DNA from: JBBQBQ01 sp038317685
Lineage (GTDB): Bacteria; Desulfobacterota; Desulfuromonadia; Desulfuromonadales; DDH964
Reading direction: 5' to 3'
Assembly: GCA_038317685.1 (NCBI GenBank)
Contig: JBBQBQ010000169.1
Coordinates: 1-7,842 of the forward strand
DNA length: 7,842 nt
The notes under the pieces: generated by a model
Told to the model about the DNA's origin: nothing
What the model saw: only the letters and a program-made list of their open reading frames with translations
Databases searched by the model: none
Shown: piece after piece, positions 1-4,732 of the stretch
How the letters are laid out: every line of letters begins with the position of its first letter
Position numbering within the stretch: position 1 is the first letter of the stretch
Position numbers and translations under genes: made by a program

Positions 1-65
1 GAGAGGAGCACCAGGATCGCTGCCAGGAGCACCTTCCAGATCAATTGTCCGCGTCGCTTCTGCAA
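1..65 (-). CDS. N-terminus of probable amino-acid ABC transporter permease (partial)
   Basis: Only the first 21 codons lie in the window; the gene runs off the left edge. The only usable start in this frame is TTG at 65-63, because an in-frame TGA lies upstream inside the binding-protein gene and no ATG or GTG follows it. A GGAAAGG at 82-76 sits 10 nt upstream as a possible ribosome binding site. The peptide has a basic head (MQKRRGQ) followed by a hydrophobic run (VLLAAILVLL), as expected for a short cytoplasmic tail entering a first membrane helix. It starts 28 bp after the stop of a solute-binding-protein gene on the same strand, where the partner permease is normally found. The product name is inferred from this position and the hydrophobic start; no permease motif is visible. 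Confidence 0.5.
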   Translation of the reverse strand, partial: MQKRRGQLIWKVLLAAILVLL

Positions 66-93
66 ACGATAGGCGCCTTTCCGACGGGTTCGC

Positions 94-888
94 TTAGCGC
101 AGTTCCTTCAGCCAGGCGTCATCCTTGAACCATTTGGTGTAGATTTTGTCGTAGCTGCCGTTGGTTTTGGCGTCTTTCAGAAAGTTGTTGAGGAAGGCGA
201 GGAGCTTCGGATTCCCTTTGCGGATCGCCCAGCCGAGGGGTTCGTCGGTGAAGGGCTGATCGAGGAAGGTCAACTTTCCCTGGCCCTTTTCGGCGTAGGC
301 GACGGCGTTGTAGGGGGAATCGTAGATAAAGGCGTCAATCCGTCCGTTGACCACCTCCATCACCCCTTCCTGCTCCGTTTCATAAGAGAAATACTGGGCC
401 TTGGGAATCATTTTCTTGGCGGCGATATCCCCGGTGGTGCCGAGTTTGGAGGCGATCTTGTACTTGGGATCGTTCAGGTCGAGGTAGGATTTGACCGTGC
501 CGGCCAACCCCTTGCGAATCAGGGCGGTCTGGCCGATGACGATGTAGGGGTTGGAAAAATCGATCGCCTTGGCCCGCTCCTCGGTGATCGTCATGCCGCT
601 CATGAGGACGTCGAATTTGGCGGTCAGCAGGGAGGGGATGATGCCGTCCCAGGCGGTGCTGACCAACTCCAGTTTGACGCCGAGCTGCTTGGCCATCCGC
701 TTGGCCATGTCGACGTCGAAGCCGATGATCTCGCCTTTTTGGGTCGTCAGTTCGAAAGGCATGTAGCCCGGTTCCATGCCGACCCGCAGCACGCCCGCCT
801 GCTTGATGTCATCCAGTGTGTCGGCGGCGGCGGCGAAGGGGAGGGCGAGGAGTGCGAGGGTCAGAATAGCGAGAGCGAACCGTGACAT
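94..888 (-). CDS. Periplasmic polar amino-acid-binding protein of an ABC importer (SBP_bac_3 family)
   Basis: This 264-aa protein captures an amino acid in the periplasm and delivers it to a membrane permease. A Sec signal peptide is visible (MSRFALAIL, a hydrophobic stretch, then AAAADT), with cleavage expected near residue 22. The mature part follows the SBP_bac_3 plan: GVLRVGMEPGYMPFE at about 32-46, GFDVD at 56-60, SGMTITEER with Arg105 where HisJ-type proteins bind the alpha-carboxylate, the KLGTTGD loop at 148-154, and Asp190 in IYDSPYN where the family binds the alpha-amino group. The length is normal for the family. The ATG at 888 is chosen because it begins the signal peptide and has AGGAGG about 7 nt upstream; the frame also opens at a TTG at 948, but that would place 20 non-signal residues in front. 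The gene lies 56 bp after the zinc-ribbon gene and 28 bp before the permease start. The exact substrate (Gln, Arg, His, Cys or other) cannot be read from the sequence. Confidence 0.93.
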   Translation of the reverse strand: MSRFALAILTLALLALPFAAAADTLDDIKQAGVLRVGMEPGYMPFELTTQKGEIIGFDVDMAKRMAKQLGVKLELVSTAWDGIIPSLLTAKFDVLMSGMTITEERAKAIDFSNPYIVIGQTALIRKGLAGTVKSYLDLNDPKYKIASKLGTTGDIAAKKMIPKAQYFSYETEQEGVMEVVNGRIDAFIYDSPYNAVAYAEKGQGKLTFLDQPFTDEPLGWAIRKGNPKLLAFLNNFLKDAKTNGSYDKIYTKWFKDDAWLKELR

Positions 889-920
889 GGCAAACCTCCT
901 GGAGGTGGATGGGGGAGGGT

Positions 921-938
921 CGCTGGGGCGTCCCAGCG
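921..938 (-). other. Intercistronic hairpin, 7-bp stem
   Basis: CGCTGGG (921-927) and CCCAGCG (932-938) form a perfect 7-bp GC-rich stem with a 4-nt loop. It lies between the zinc-ribbon stop (945) and the ribosome binding site of the amino-acid-binding protein. No T-run follows in the minus direction, so it is not a standard intrinsic terminator. In a shared transcript it could stabilise the binding-protein mRNA or mark a processing point; that role is inference. Confidence 0.4.
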
Positions 939-944
939 GTGGGA

Positions 945-1100
945 TCAATAGGCTTTTCCCTCATCGAGCAGTTCCTCGATGTTCATCGGGGTGTCGCATT
1001 CCGGACAGCGAGGCATCTGCTCCAGCGGGAGGTAGATGATGGAGGTGAACCTGCACCGGGGGCATTTGACCTGGACCGGTTCCATTCTTTCCCGTTCCAT
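945..1100 (-). CDS. Small zinc-ribbon protein (two CxxC knuckles), 51 aa
   Basis: The protein has two cysteine pairs, CPRC (Cys13, Cys16) and CPEC (Cys32, Cys35), separated by a short beta-like stretch (FTSIIYLPLEQMP). It ends in an acidic tail (NIEELLDEGKAY). This is a typical one-zinc ribbon fold, like the MJ0042/FmdB-type ribbons; such proteins bind Zn through four cysteines and often contact nucleic acid or protein partners. The start ATG at 1100 has GGAG six nt upstream; a second ATG five codons later (MEPVQV) is a possible alternative with a poorer site. The frame stays open further upstream, but that part runs antisense into eamA and is not credible. The gene is first of a minus-strand run leading into amino-acid transport genes. 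Its function is unknown. Confidence 0.75.
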   Translation of the reverse strand: MERERMEPVQVKCPRCRFTSIIYLPLEQMPRCPECDTPMNIEELLDEGKAY

Positions 1101-1129
1101 GCTAGACTCCGCCGATTTTTTCGTAATAA

Positions 1130-1152
1130 CAAGTGCTTGAATTTGGCACTTG
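1130..1152. promoter_or_regulatory. Operator-like dyad with overlapping direct repeat
   Basis: CAAGTGC (1130-1136) and GCACTTG (1146-1152) are perfect 7-bp inverted arms around a 9-bp AT-rich spacer, giving a 23-bp dyad of the size bound by dimeric HTH repressors. Overlapping it, CTTGAATTT occurs twice (1136-1144 and 1149-1157), a 13-bp period. The dyad sits in the 91-bp gap between two divergently transcribed genes and overlaps the -35 of the predicted eamA promoter, so a bound protein could control one or both directions. The bound regulator is not encoded in the window. Confidence 0.5.
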
Positions 1153-1171
1153 AATTTATAACACGGATAAA
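1143..1171 (+). promoter_or_regulatory. Predicted sigma70-type promoter for the EamA transporter gene
   Basis: TTGGCA at 1143-1148 (5 of 6 to the -35 consensus) is followed after 17 bp by GATAAA at 1166-1171 (4 of 6 to the -10 consensus). The ATG of the transporter lies 20 bp past the -10, which would give a short leader, with AAGGA just before the start as ribosome binding site. A second -10-like box, TATAAC at 1157-1162, lies close by but lacks a good -35. For the minus-strand zinc-ribbon gene only weak boxes are visible in the same gap. Confidence 0.45.
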
Positions 1172-1191
1172 AGACCGGAACAAGGATTAGC

Positions 1192-2121
1192 ATGTCCACC
1201 GCTGCGGGTGCCCCCCTCCGATCTGCCGACCAACCCATTTCCCGATTTGGTGCGGAATTGTTGCTGGTCACGGCGACCCTCTTCTGGGGGGCGACCTTTC
1301 CGGTCGTCAAGGATGCGATCGGGGAAGTTCCGGTCCTTTGTTTCCTCTGGGTGCGGTTTGCTCTGGCGGGTTTGCTCCTGGCCCTGCTGGCCAACCGCCG
1401 CTTGTGGACCCTCGGTCGGGCCGGGCTGCAGCGGGGCGTTCTGCTCGGAATCCTGCTCTTTTGCTCCTACCTGTTTCAAACCTTCGGATTGGCGCGGACC
1501 ACCGCCAGCAACGCCGGTTTCCTGACCGGCCTCAACGTCGTCTGGGTGCCGCTCCTGGCGGGAGCGCTGCTGCGCAAACCGCCGGCCCCCGGGGCCAGGA
1601 TCGGCGTGGTCATGGCCCTCGCGGGACTCTTCCTTCTGACCTGGCACCCGCCCTGGCGCTTCAACCCCGGCGATGCGCTGGTGGTCGTCTGCTCGATCTT
1701 CGTGGCCCTGCATGTCCTCGGTCTCGACGCCTGGACCGAGGGCTTCGACGGGCTGGCCCTGACCTGCGTGCAGATCGTTACCATGGCCGTTCTGGGCGGC
1801 CTCGGCAGCCTGGTATTCGAGCCGGTCAGCTGGCCTCGCCTGTGGAGCGGCAGTCTGGTCTCGGCACTTCTGATCACCGCGGTCTTCGCCACCGTCTACA
1901 CCTTCTGGGTCATGACCAGCTTCCAGCGCCTGACCACCCCGACCCGCGCAGCCCTGATCTATACACTCGAACCGGTCTTCGCGGTCATCTTTTCCGTCTG
2001 GCTCCATGACGACCGGTTGACCGCGATCAACTGGGCCGGCGGCGCGCTGATCGTCCTCGGCATGGTGGTGGCGGAAAGCTGGCCGTATCTGTCGAAACCG
2101 GCCGGTCGCTCGGCCGGTTGA
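1192..2121 (+). CDS. EamA/DMT-superfamily transporter, 10 TM
   Basis: This 309-aa inner-membrane protein belongs to the drug/metabolite transporter superfamily, whose members export or exchange small metabolites such as amino acids. Two EamA repeats of about five helices each are visible. The first opens at about residue 21 with ELLLVTATLFWGATFPVVK and includes ARTTASNAGFLTGLNVVW (101-118) and a helix ending near 150. The second runs from about 161 and ends in the classic YTLEPVFAVIFSVWL (257-271), then a helix to about 293. Length and the tail HDDRLTAINWAGGALIVLG fit the family. The start ATG has AAGGA five nt upstream, and the start lies 91 bp from a divergent gene. The 3' end of the coding region forms a strong hairpin over the stop codon. 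The substrate is not predictable; amino-acid efflux is only one possibility. Confidence 0.92.
   Translation: MSTAAGAPLRSADQPISRFGAELLLVTATLFWGATFPVVKDAIGEVPVLCFLWVRFALAGLLLALLANRRLWTLGRAGLQRGVLLGILLFCSYLFQTFGLARTTASNAGFLTGLNVVWVPLLAGALLRKPPAPGARIGVVMALAGLFLLTWHPPWRFNPGDALVVVCSIFVALHVLGLDAWTEGFDGLALTCVQIVTMAVLGGLGSLVFEPVSWPRLWSGSLVSALLITAVFATVYTFWVMTSFQRLTTPTRAALIYTLEPVFAVIFSVWLHDDRLTAINWAGGALIVLGMVVAESWPYLSKPAGRSAG
2096..2119 (+). terminator. Hairpin spanning the stop codon of the EamA gene
   Basis: AACCGGCCG (2096-2104) and CGGCCGGTT (2111-2119) form a perfect 9-bp stem with a 6-nt loop, ending on the T of the TGA stop. No U-tract follows, so it does not fit the standard intrinsic terminator. 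It may be a 3'-end stabilising structure, or it may be a chance result of GC-rich codons (Lys-Pro-Ala-Gly-Arg-Ser-Ala-Gly). Confidence 0.3.
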
Positions 2122-2417
2122 GACCCACGGGTTCGGCCGATCCGGTAAATTCCGGTTCTCATTTCCTCCCCTTCGCGGTATCTTCATCCCACCAAAGCCG
2201 GTTCGGCCCGACCGGAATCCATTGAACCAACCTATCTGTTGTCCCGTGCGGGGAGTTCACCGCAGGAATTCTGAGAGATTTTGGTTCCTGGCAAGGCGCG
2301 GCGACGCAGGCCTAGCGGCGCCTAAGACGAGGAGTCGCAACCCGGCCAGGGGCCAAAAGAGCCAGAAATGCAAGGAAAGAATTAACCGCACCTGACACTC
2401 GACCAAGGAGAGAAACC
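2122..2417. other. Intergenic region, about 300 bp, non-coding
   Basis: No credible gene was found on either strand. Besides the 80-bp palindrome listed separately, it holds two near-identical 16-mers in direct orientation (2130-2145 and 2200-2215, 14 of 16 positions equal, both GGTTCGGCC-type) and a CCGG-TAAATT-CCGG dyad at 2142-2155. The promoter of the following gene should lie here, but no convincing -35/-10 pair was found. AGGAG at 2406-2410 is the ribosome binding site of the next gene. Confidence 0.6.
2279..2358. repeat. 80-bp imperfect palindromic intergenic element
   Basis: The outer arms TTTTGGTTCCTGGC (2279-2292) and GCCAGGGGCCAAAA (2345-2358) pair at 12 of 14 positions. Inside lies another stem, AGGCGC (2294-2299) with GCGCCT (2318-2323), and an alternative GCGAC (2301-2305) with GTCGC (2334-2338). 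The GC-rich core with A/T-rich ends and nested stems is the layout of dispersed extragenic palindromes. Similar elements are common between genes in this group of bacteria, but only one copy is visible here, so the repeat status is inferred. It lies about 60 bp before an exported-protein gene and could fold in mRNA of either strand. Confidence 0.55.
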
Positions 2418-2711
2418 ATGCGCCTGTTCCGAGTTGCCGTCATCCTGTTGTCGATCCTGTTGACCTGCGGAGCGGTCGCCGCCGAGCCGCTGAGTCTTAA
2501 ACCCGGCGATACCCTGCAAACGGTGCTGGCCGGGCAGCAGGGCAAACGGGTGGCGGTCCGGCTGCAGGGGGGGGAGGAGTTGACCGGCAAGCTGACCTTC
2601 GTGAGCGGCGACCTGGTGCAGCTGGAAGGATTGACGGGGCGGGACTTTTACGATGCGGTGATTCCCCTCGCCAGAATTGAGGCGGTGGTGGTGCGGACCC
2701 GGGACAAATGA
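2418..2711 (+). CDS. Small exported protein with Sm/Hfq-like domain
   Basis: The 97-aa protein begins with a clear Sec signal peptide (MRLFRVAVILLSILLTCGAVAA, cleavage expected near residue 22). The mature part of about 75 residues looks all-beta. Residues 42-95 carry an alternating pattern close to the Sm fold: RVAVRLQGGEELTGKL resembles the Sm1 signature of a strand, then G, a hydrophobic and G, and DLVQLEG followed by DAVIPLARIEAVVV resembles the Sm2/Hfq stretch that ends in an A-I-x-x-h pattern. This is by-eye motif reading. Cytoplasmic Sm proteins bind RNA, whereas this one should be periplasmic or outer-membrane-facing, so it may instead be an SH3-like barrel with a structural role. AGGAG lies 7 nt before the ATG. 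Its last codon overlaps the start of the Nudix gene (ATGA), so the two are translationally coupled. A G8 tract lies at 2567-2574. Confidence 0.8.
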   Translation: MRLFRVAVILLSILLTCGAVAAEPLSLKPGDTLQTVLAGQQGKRVAVRLQGGEELTGKLTFVSGDLVQLEGLTGRDFYDAVIPLARIEAVVVRTRDK

Positions 2712-3172
2712 CCGTTCCTTCTCGGGAGCCTTCGCCTTTCCCGGCCGCTGCAGACAGGCTGAAGAAACTCGAGGTCGCCTGCGCCATCATCGAACGGGAC
2801 GGATTGGTCCTGGCCGCTCAGCGCAGCGCCACCATGAGCATGCCCAACAAGTGGGAGTTCCCGGGCGGCAAACTCGAAGCCGGGGAGAGCGCCGCCGACT
2901 GCCTGAAACGGGAGATTGCCGAAGAACTCGGCGTCAGCATCGTCATCGGCACCGCCCTGCCGCCCTGCGACTGGCAGTATCCCACCTTCGCCATCACTCT
3001 TAATCCCTTCGTCTGCAGCCTGGGGGAGGGGGAGGTCGCCCTCGCCGAGCACCAGGCGCTTTGCTGGGTGGCTCCCGAGGAGCTTCCGAGCCTCGATTGG
3101 CCCGCCGCCGACCTGCCGGTGTTGCAATATTATCTTGGTTATCTTCGGACCAGGAGCGGGGGGGGCGGTTGA
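2708..3172 (+). CDS. Nudix hydrolase, MutT-like
   Basis: This is a 154-aa cytosolic Nudix enzyme that cleaves nucleoside diphosphate-linked substrates. The Nudix box is complete at residues 54-76: G54, E60, R68-E69, E72-E73, G75, matching G-x5-E-x7-R-E-U-x-E-E-x-G-U. The Glu residues bind the catalytic Mg2+. The flanking NKWEFPGGKLE and the preceding ACAIIERDGLVLAAQRS are typical of MutT-type 8-oxo-dGTP diphosphatases, and the length is near the family norm. The start at 2708 overlaps the upstream stop by 4 bp (ATGA) and has no strong ribosome binding site, which fits translational coupling. It adds about 19 residues before the usual MutT start (KKLEVACAII), so the extra N-terminus is unconserved or the true start is later. 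The C-terminus is a poly-Gly run encoded by a G8 tract (3158-3165). 8-oxo-dGTP is the likely substrate but is not proven. Confidence 0.9.
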   Translation: MTVPSREPSPFPAAADRLKKLEVACAIIERDGLVLAAQRSATMSMPNKWEFPGGKLEAGESAADCLKREIAEELGVSIVIGTALPPCDWQYPTFAITLNPFVCSLGEGEVALAEHQALCWVAPEELPSLDWPAADLPVLQYYLGYLRTRSGGGG

Positions 3173-3246
3173 GGCCGCGGGAGGAGAGGTATAGAATGAA
3201 GTCAGGGATTGCCCCTGAGTTCAAACCATGCCGAGGGAGGTTGCTC

Positions 3247-3417
3247 ATGATGCATCTCGAACTGAATGACGAGGAACAAAAAGTTCTGGCCGATGCGCTC
3301 GATTCGAATCTGCTGAGCCTCAGCGACGAGATCGTGCATACCGACACCCGCGAGTATCGCGACTACCTGGTCGGGCGCCGGGAGTTGCTGGCCCGAATCC
3401 GCACCTTGCTGCACTGA
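3247..3417 (+). CDS. Small conserved-looking helical protein, 56 aa
   Basis: The product (MMHLELNDEEQKVL... RRELLARIRTLLH) is charged and predicted almost entirely helical: two amphipathic helices of about 20 residues separated by a short HTDTREY turn. No catalytic motif is visible; it resembles the small two-helix hypothetical proteins often found beside other genes in this group. GGGAGG at 3235-3240 lies 6 nt before the ATG at 3247. A longer version starting at 3196 (73 aa) also has a good ribosome site, GGAGGAGAGG, about 6 nt before it, but its extra residues (MKSGIAPEFKPCRGRLL) look unlike the rest. It follows the Nudix gene after 74 bp on the same strand, so it is probably the last gene of that cluster. 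Confidence 0.6.
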   Translation: MMHLELNDEEQKVLADALDSNLLSLSDEIVHTDTREYRDYLVGRRELLARIRTLLH

Positions 3418-3426
3418 TCTGCGCAG

Positions 3427-3447
3427 GGTCCGGCAACCCTCCGGGCC
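3427..3447 (+). terminator. Weak terminator-like hairpin after the Nudix cluster
   Basis: GGTCCGG (3427-3433) pairs with CCGGGCC (3441-3447) with one U-G wobble and a 7-nt loop, 10 bp after the stop of the small helical protein gene. No T-run follows, so efficient intrinsic termination is uncertain. Confidence 0.3.
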
Positions 3448-3556
3448 TGGCCACCTGATTCCCGCCAAAAGTTTCTTTGAGTGGGGGCGGAAGAGCCCTC
3501 CCGCCAGCTGGATTAAGGCGGAGCCGGGAACGGGATGAAAAGGTGACCTAACCTAT

Positions 3557-3648
3557 CCGCAGATGCCGCAGATGATCACAGATAAGACCAAAAGAATATG
3601 CCGGGTTTTGGCTCCGTTCTCATCTGCGTAAATCTGCGTCATCTGCGG
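3557..3648. repeat. Palindromic element built of 9-bp CGCAGATG-type units
   Basis: The left arm (3557-3583) is two exact copies of CCGCAGATG plus ATCACAGAT. The right arm (3622-3648) is made of ATCTGCGTA, AATCTGCGT and CATCTGCGG. The arms pair at 22 of 27 positions around a 38-bp spacer (3584-3621), so the element could form a long hairpin or cruciform on either strand. The design, three tandem nonamers mirrored across a spacer, is typical of dispersed intergenic repeats, and similar CGCAGAT-type repeats are known in many genomes. It sits between two convergent transcription units, where such elements are common. Dispersed copies outside the window cannot be checked here. Confidence 0.65.
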
Positions 3649-3693
3649 TCCAAAGATTTTCCTGCCTTAAATTCCCCCCCCCCACAGACCGGC

Positions 3694-4176
3694 TCAGTCT
3701 TCCTCAAAACGATTCATGGCAACGTTCTTGTGGACCCGCGCGGCGTCGAAGATCCGGCCGTTCATGGCGATCCAGACCCCGGTGGGGAGGAGTTGGACGG
3801 CGGTGAGGGCGCTGGCGAGGTTGTAGACCGCGTCGGTGGCGCGGAAGCGCGCCGGCTGCATGGAACCGGTGAGGACGATGGTCTTGTCCGGAATGCCGGT
3901 CAGGGCGCGGGCGGTGACGGTCATGGTATCGGTGCCGTGGGTGACGACCAGGCGAGCGGCGCTGCTCTGCTCCGCGGCGCGGCGGATATCCTTCCGGTCG
4001 CCGTCGTTCAGGTCGAGACTGTCCTTGCGCAGAAGCGGCGTGACGCGGATGTCGAGATTGAGGTTGGCCTCGCTCAGCAGTTCCAGGACCTGGGGTTCGC
4101 CGACCTCGAAGCGGCTCTTGGCGTCGAAATAGACCTTGTCGATGGTGCCGCCGGTGGTGATGATTTCGATGTGCAC
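3694..4176 (-). CDS. Asparaginase-like protein, N-terminal domain only
   Basis: This is a 160-aa protein of the asparaginase/glutaminase N-terminal domain family; full-length L-asparaginases are about 320-350 aa. Key positions align by eye with E. coli AnsB: Thr11 in TTGGTI (AnsB T12), Ser53 in RKDSLDLND (S58), Thr82-Asp83 in THGTDTM (T89-D90) and Lys150 in RVHKNVAM (K162). The VLTGSMQPARF segment (101-111) matches the VGAMRP region. It ends just past that Lys, so the C-terminal domain is absent. A natural stop follows and no C-domain remnant is seen in other frames downstream, which fits a real short family member rather than a broken gene. The start is GTG at 4176 with GGGAGG 5 nt upstream, and the gene begins 53 bp after a membrane-protein gene. 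No signal peptide is seen, so it is cytosolic. Whether it hydrolyses asparagine is unknown. Confidence 0.82.
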   Translation of the reverse strand: MHIEIITTGGTIDKVYFDAKSRFEVGEPQVLELLSEANLNLDIRVTPLLRKDSLDLNDGDRKDIRRAAEQSSAARLVVTHGTDTMTVTARALTGIPDKTIVLTGSMQPARFRATDAVYNLASALTAVQLLPTGVWIAMNGRIFDAARVHKNVAMNRFEED

Positions 4177-4229
4177 GAAGGCCTCCCTTGGGACTCTTCC
4201 CTTTACGGCAGCGCCGGGCTGAGGACCAA

Positions 4230-4724
4230 TTATGTGGTTACGGGGAAGAAATTGCGAAGGACGGCAAAAAGCAGCAGCGCTGCCGGCAGTACCCCATAGG
4301 TCGCAATCCCCCAAAAGAAACAACGCCGAAAAGACCAGCCGGTCCAGCATCGCAATCCCAGGACCATGCCGCCCGCGGGAAGGAGTCCCCCTGCTGTCAG
4401 CAGCAGCCAGGCCCCTGTCGTCGGCGCTGTCTGTGAGGGCCGCTGGAGGTGGACGGCTGTTTGGAATGCCAACGAGCTGGTCGTCACGGCCAGCTTGAGC
4501 AGTAAGGCAAAGGCGAGGATCAGGATTGCTAAACCCGGCAACTGGAGTTGGGAAGAAACGGCTTCATCCTTCGCCTTGATCACGCCCAGGATGATAAGGA
4601 ACAACGCGATAGGAGCCAGGGGCAGCGCGAGAAGGCCAAGCAAAACGAACTGACAAATCGCCGTCGCCAAAGACAATACGGCTAATCCGGTGGCGAGATA
4701 GACTTCACTTCGGGCCATTTCCAT
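4230..4724 (-). CDS. Small hydrophobic membrane protein, function unknown
   Basis: The 164-aa protein is strongly hydrophobic, with likely helices near residues 9-27, 29-49, 61-81, 104-124 and 137-157, giving four or five membrane segments. A charged loop, KAKDEAVSSQ, sits at 50-59. No family motif was recognised. AGGAGG (4734-4729) overlaps the stop codon of the preceding metallophosphoesterase gene, and the ATG at 4724 lies 4 nt later, so translation is probably re-initiated from the upstream gene. A second ATG two codons downstream (MARSEV) has a more usual spacing of 10 nt and could be the true start. The position between a metallophosphoesterase and an asparaginase-like gene suggests co-transcription but no function. 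Confidence 0.75.
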   Translation of the reverse strand: MEMARSEVYLATGLAVLSLATAICQFVLLGLLALPLAPIALFLIILGVIKAKDEAVSSQLQLPGLAILILAFALLLKLAVTTSSLAFQTAVHLQRPSQTAPTTGAWLLLTAGGLLPAGGMVLGLRCWTGWSFRRCFFWGIATYGVLPAALLLFAVLRNFFPVTT

Positions 4725-4732
4725 TCACCCTC

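Larger units (their letters stand above)
3418..3693. other. Intergenic region between convergent gene sets
   Basis: The plus-strand Nudix cluster and the minus-strand asparaginase cluster converge here. No gene is credible. The stretch holds the weak hairpin at 3427-3447, a minor GGCGG/CCGCC dyad (3486-3490 and 3501-3505), the palindromic 9-mer element at 3557-3648 and a C10 homopolymer at 3674-3683. Either hairpin could stop transcription from both sides. Confidence 0.6.

Noticed and set aside
889..948. N-terminal extension of the amino-acid-binding protein from a TTG at 948
   Set aside because: It would put 20 Pro/Ser-rich residues ahead of a well-formed signal peptide, and the ATG at 888 has an AGGAGG ribosome site.
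1156..2187. Long minus-strand open frame (343 codons) antisense to the EamA transporter
   Set aside because: Its translation is Gly/Glu/Asp/Gln-rich low-complexity, typical of the antisense of GC-rich codons, while the plus strand encodes a clear membrane protein.
3557..3648. CRISPR array
   Set aside because: The 9-bp units are adjacent without spacers and are mirrored, forming one large palindrome rather than regular direct repeats.
3650..3693. Frameshifted C-terminal domain of asparaginase after the stop
   Set aside because: The three minus-strand frames give no asparaginase C-domain residues and soon hit stops, so the short form seems genuine.
3598..4299. Plus-strand open frame of 233 codons over the asparaginase-like gene
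   Set aside because: Antisense to a gene with conserved catalytic motifs, and it starts inside a palindromic repeat.
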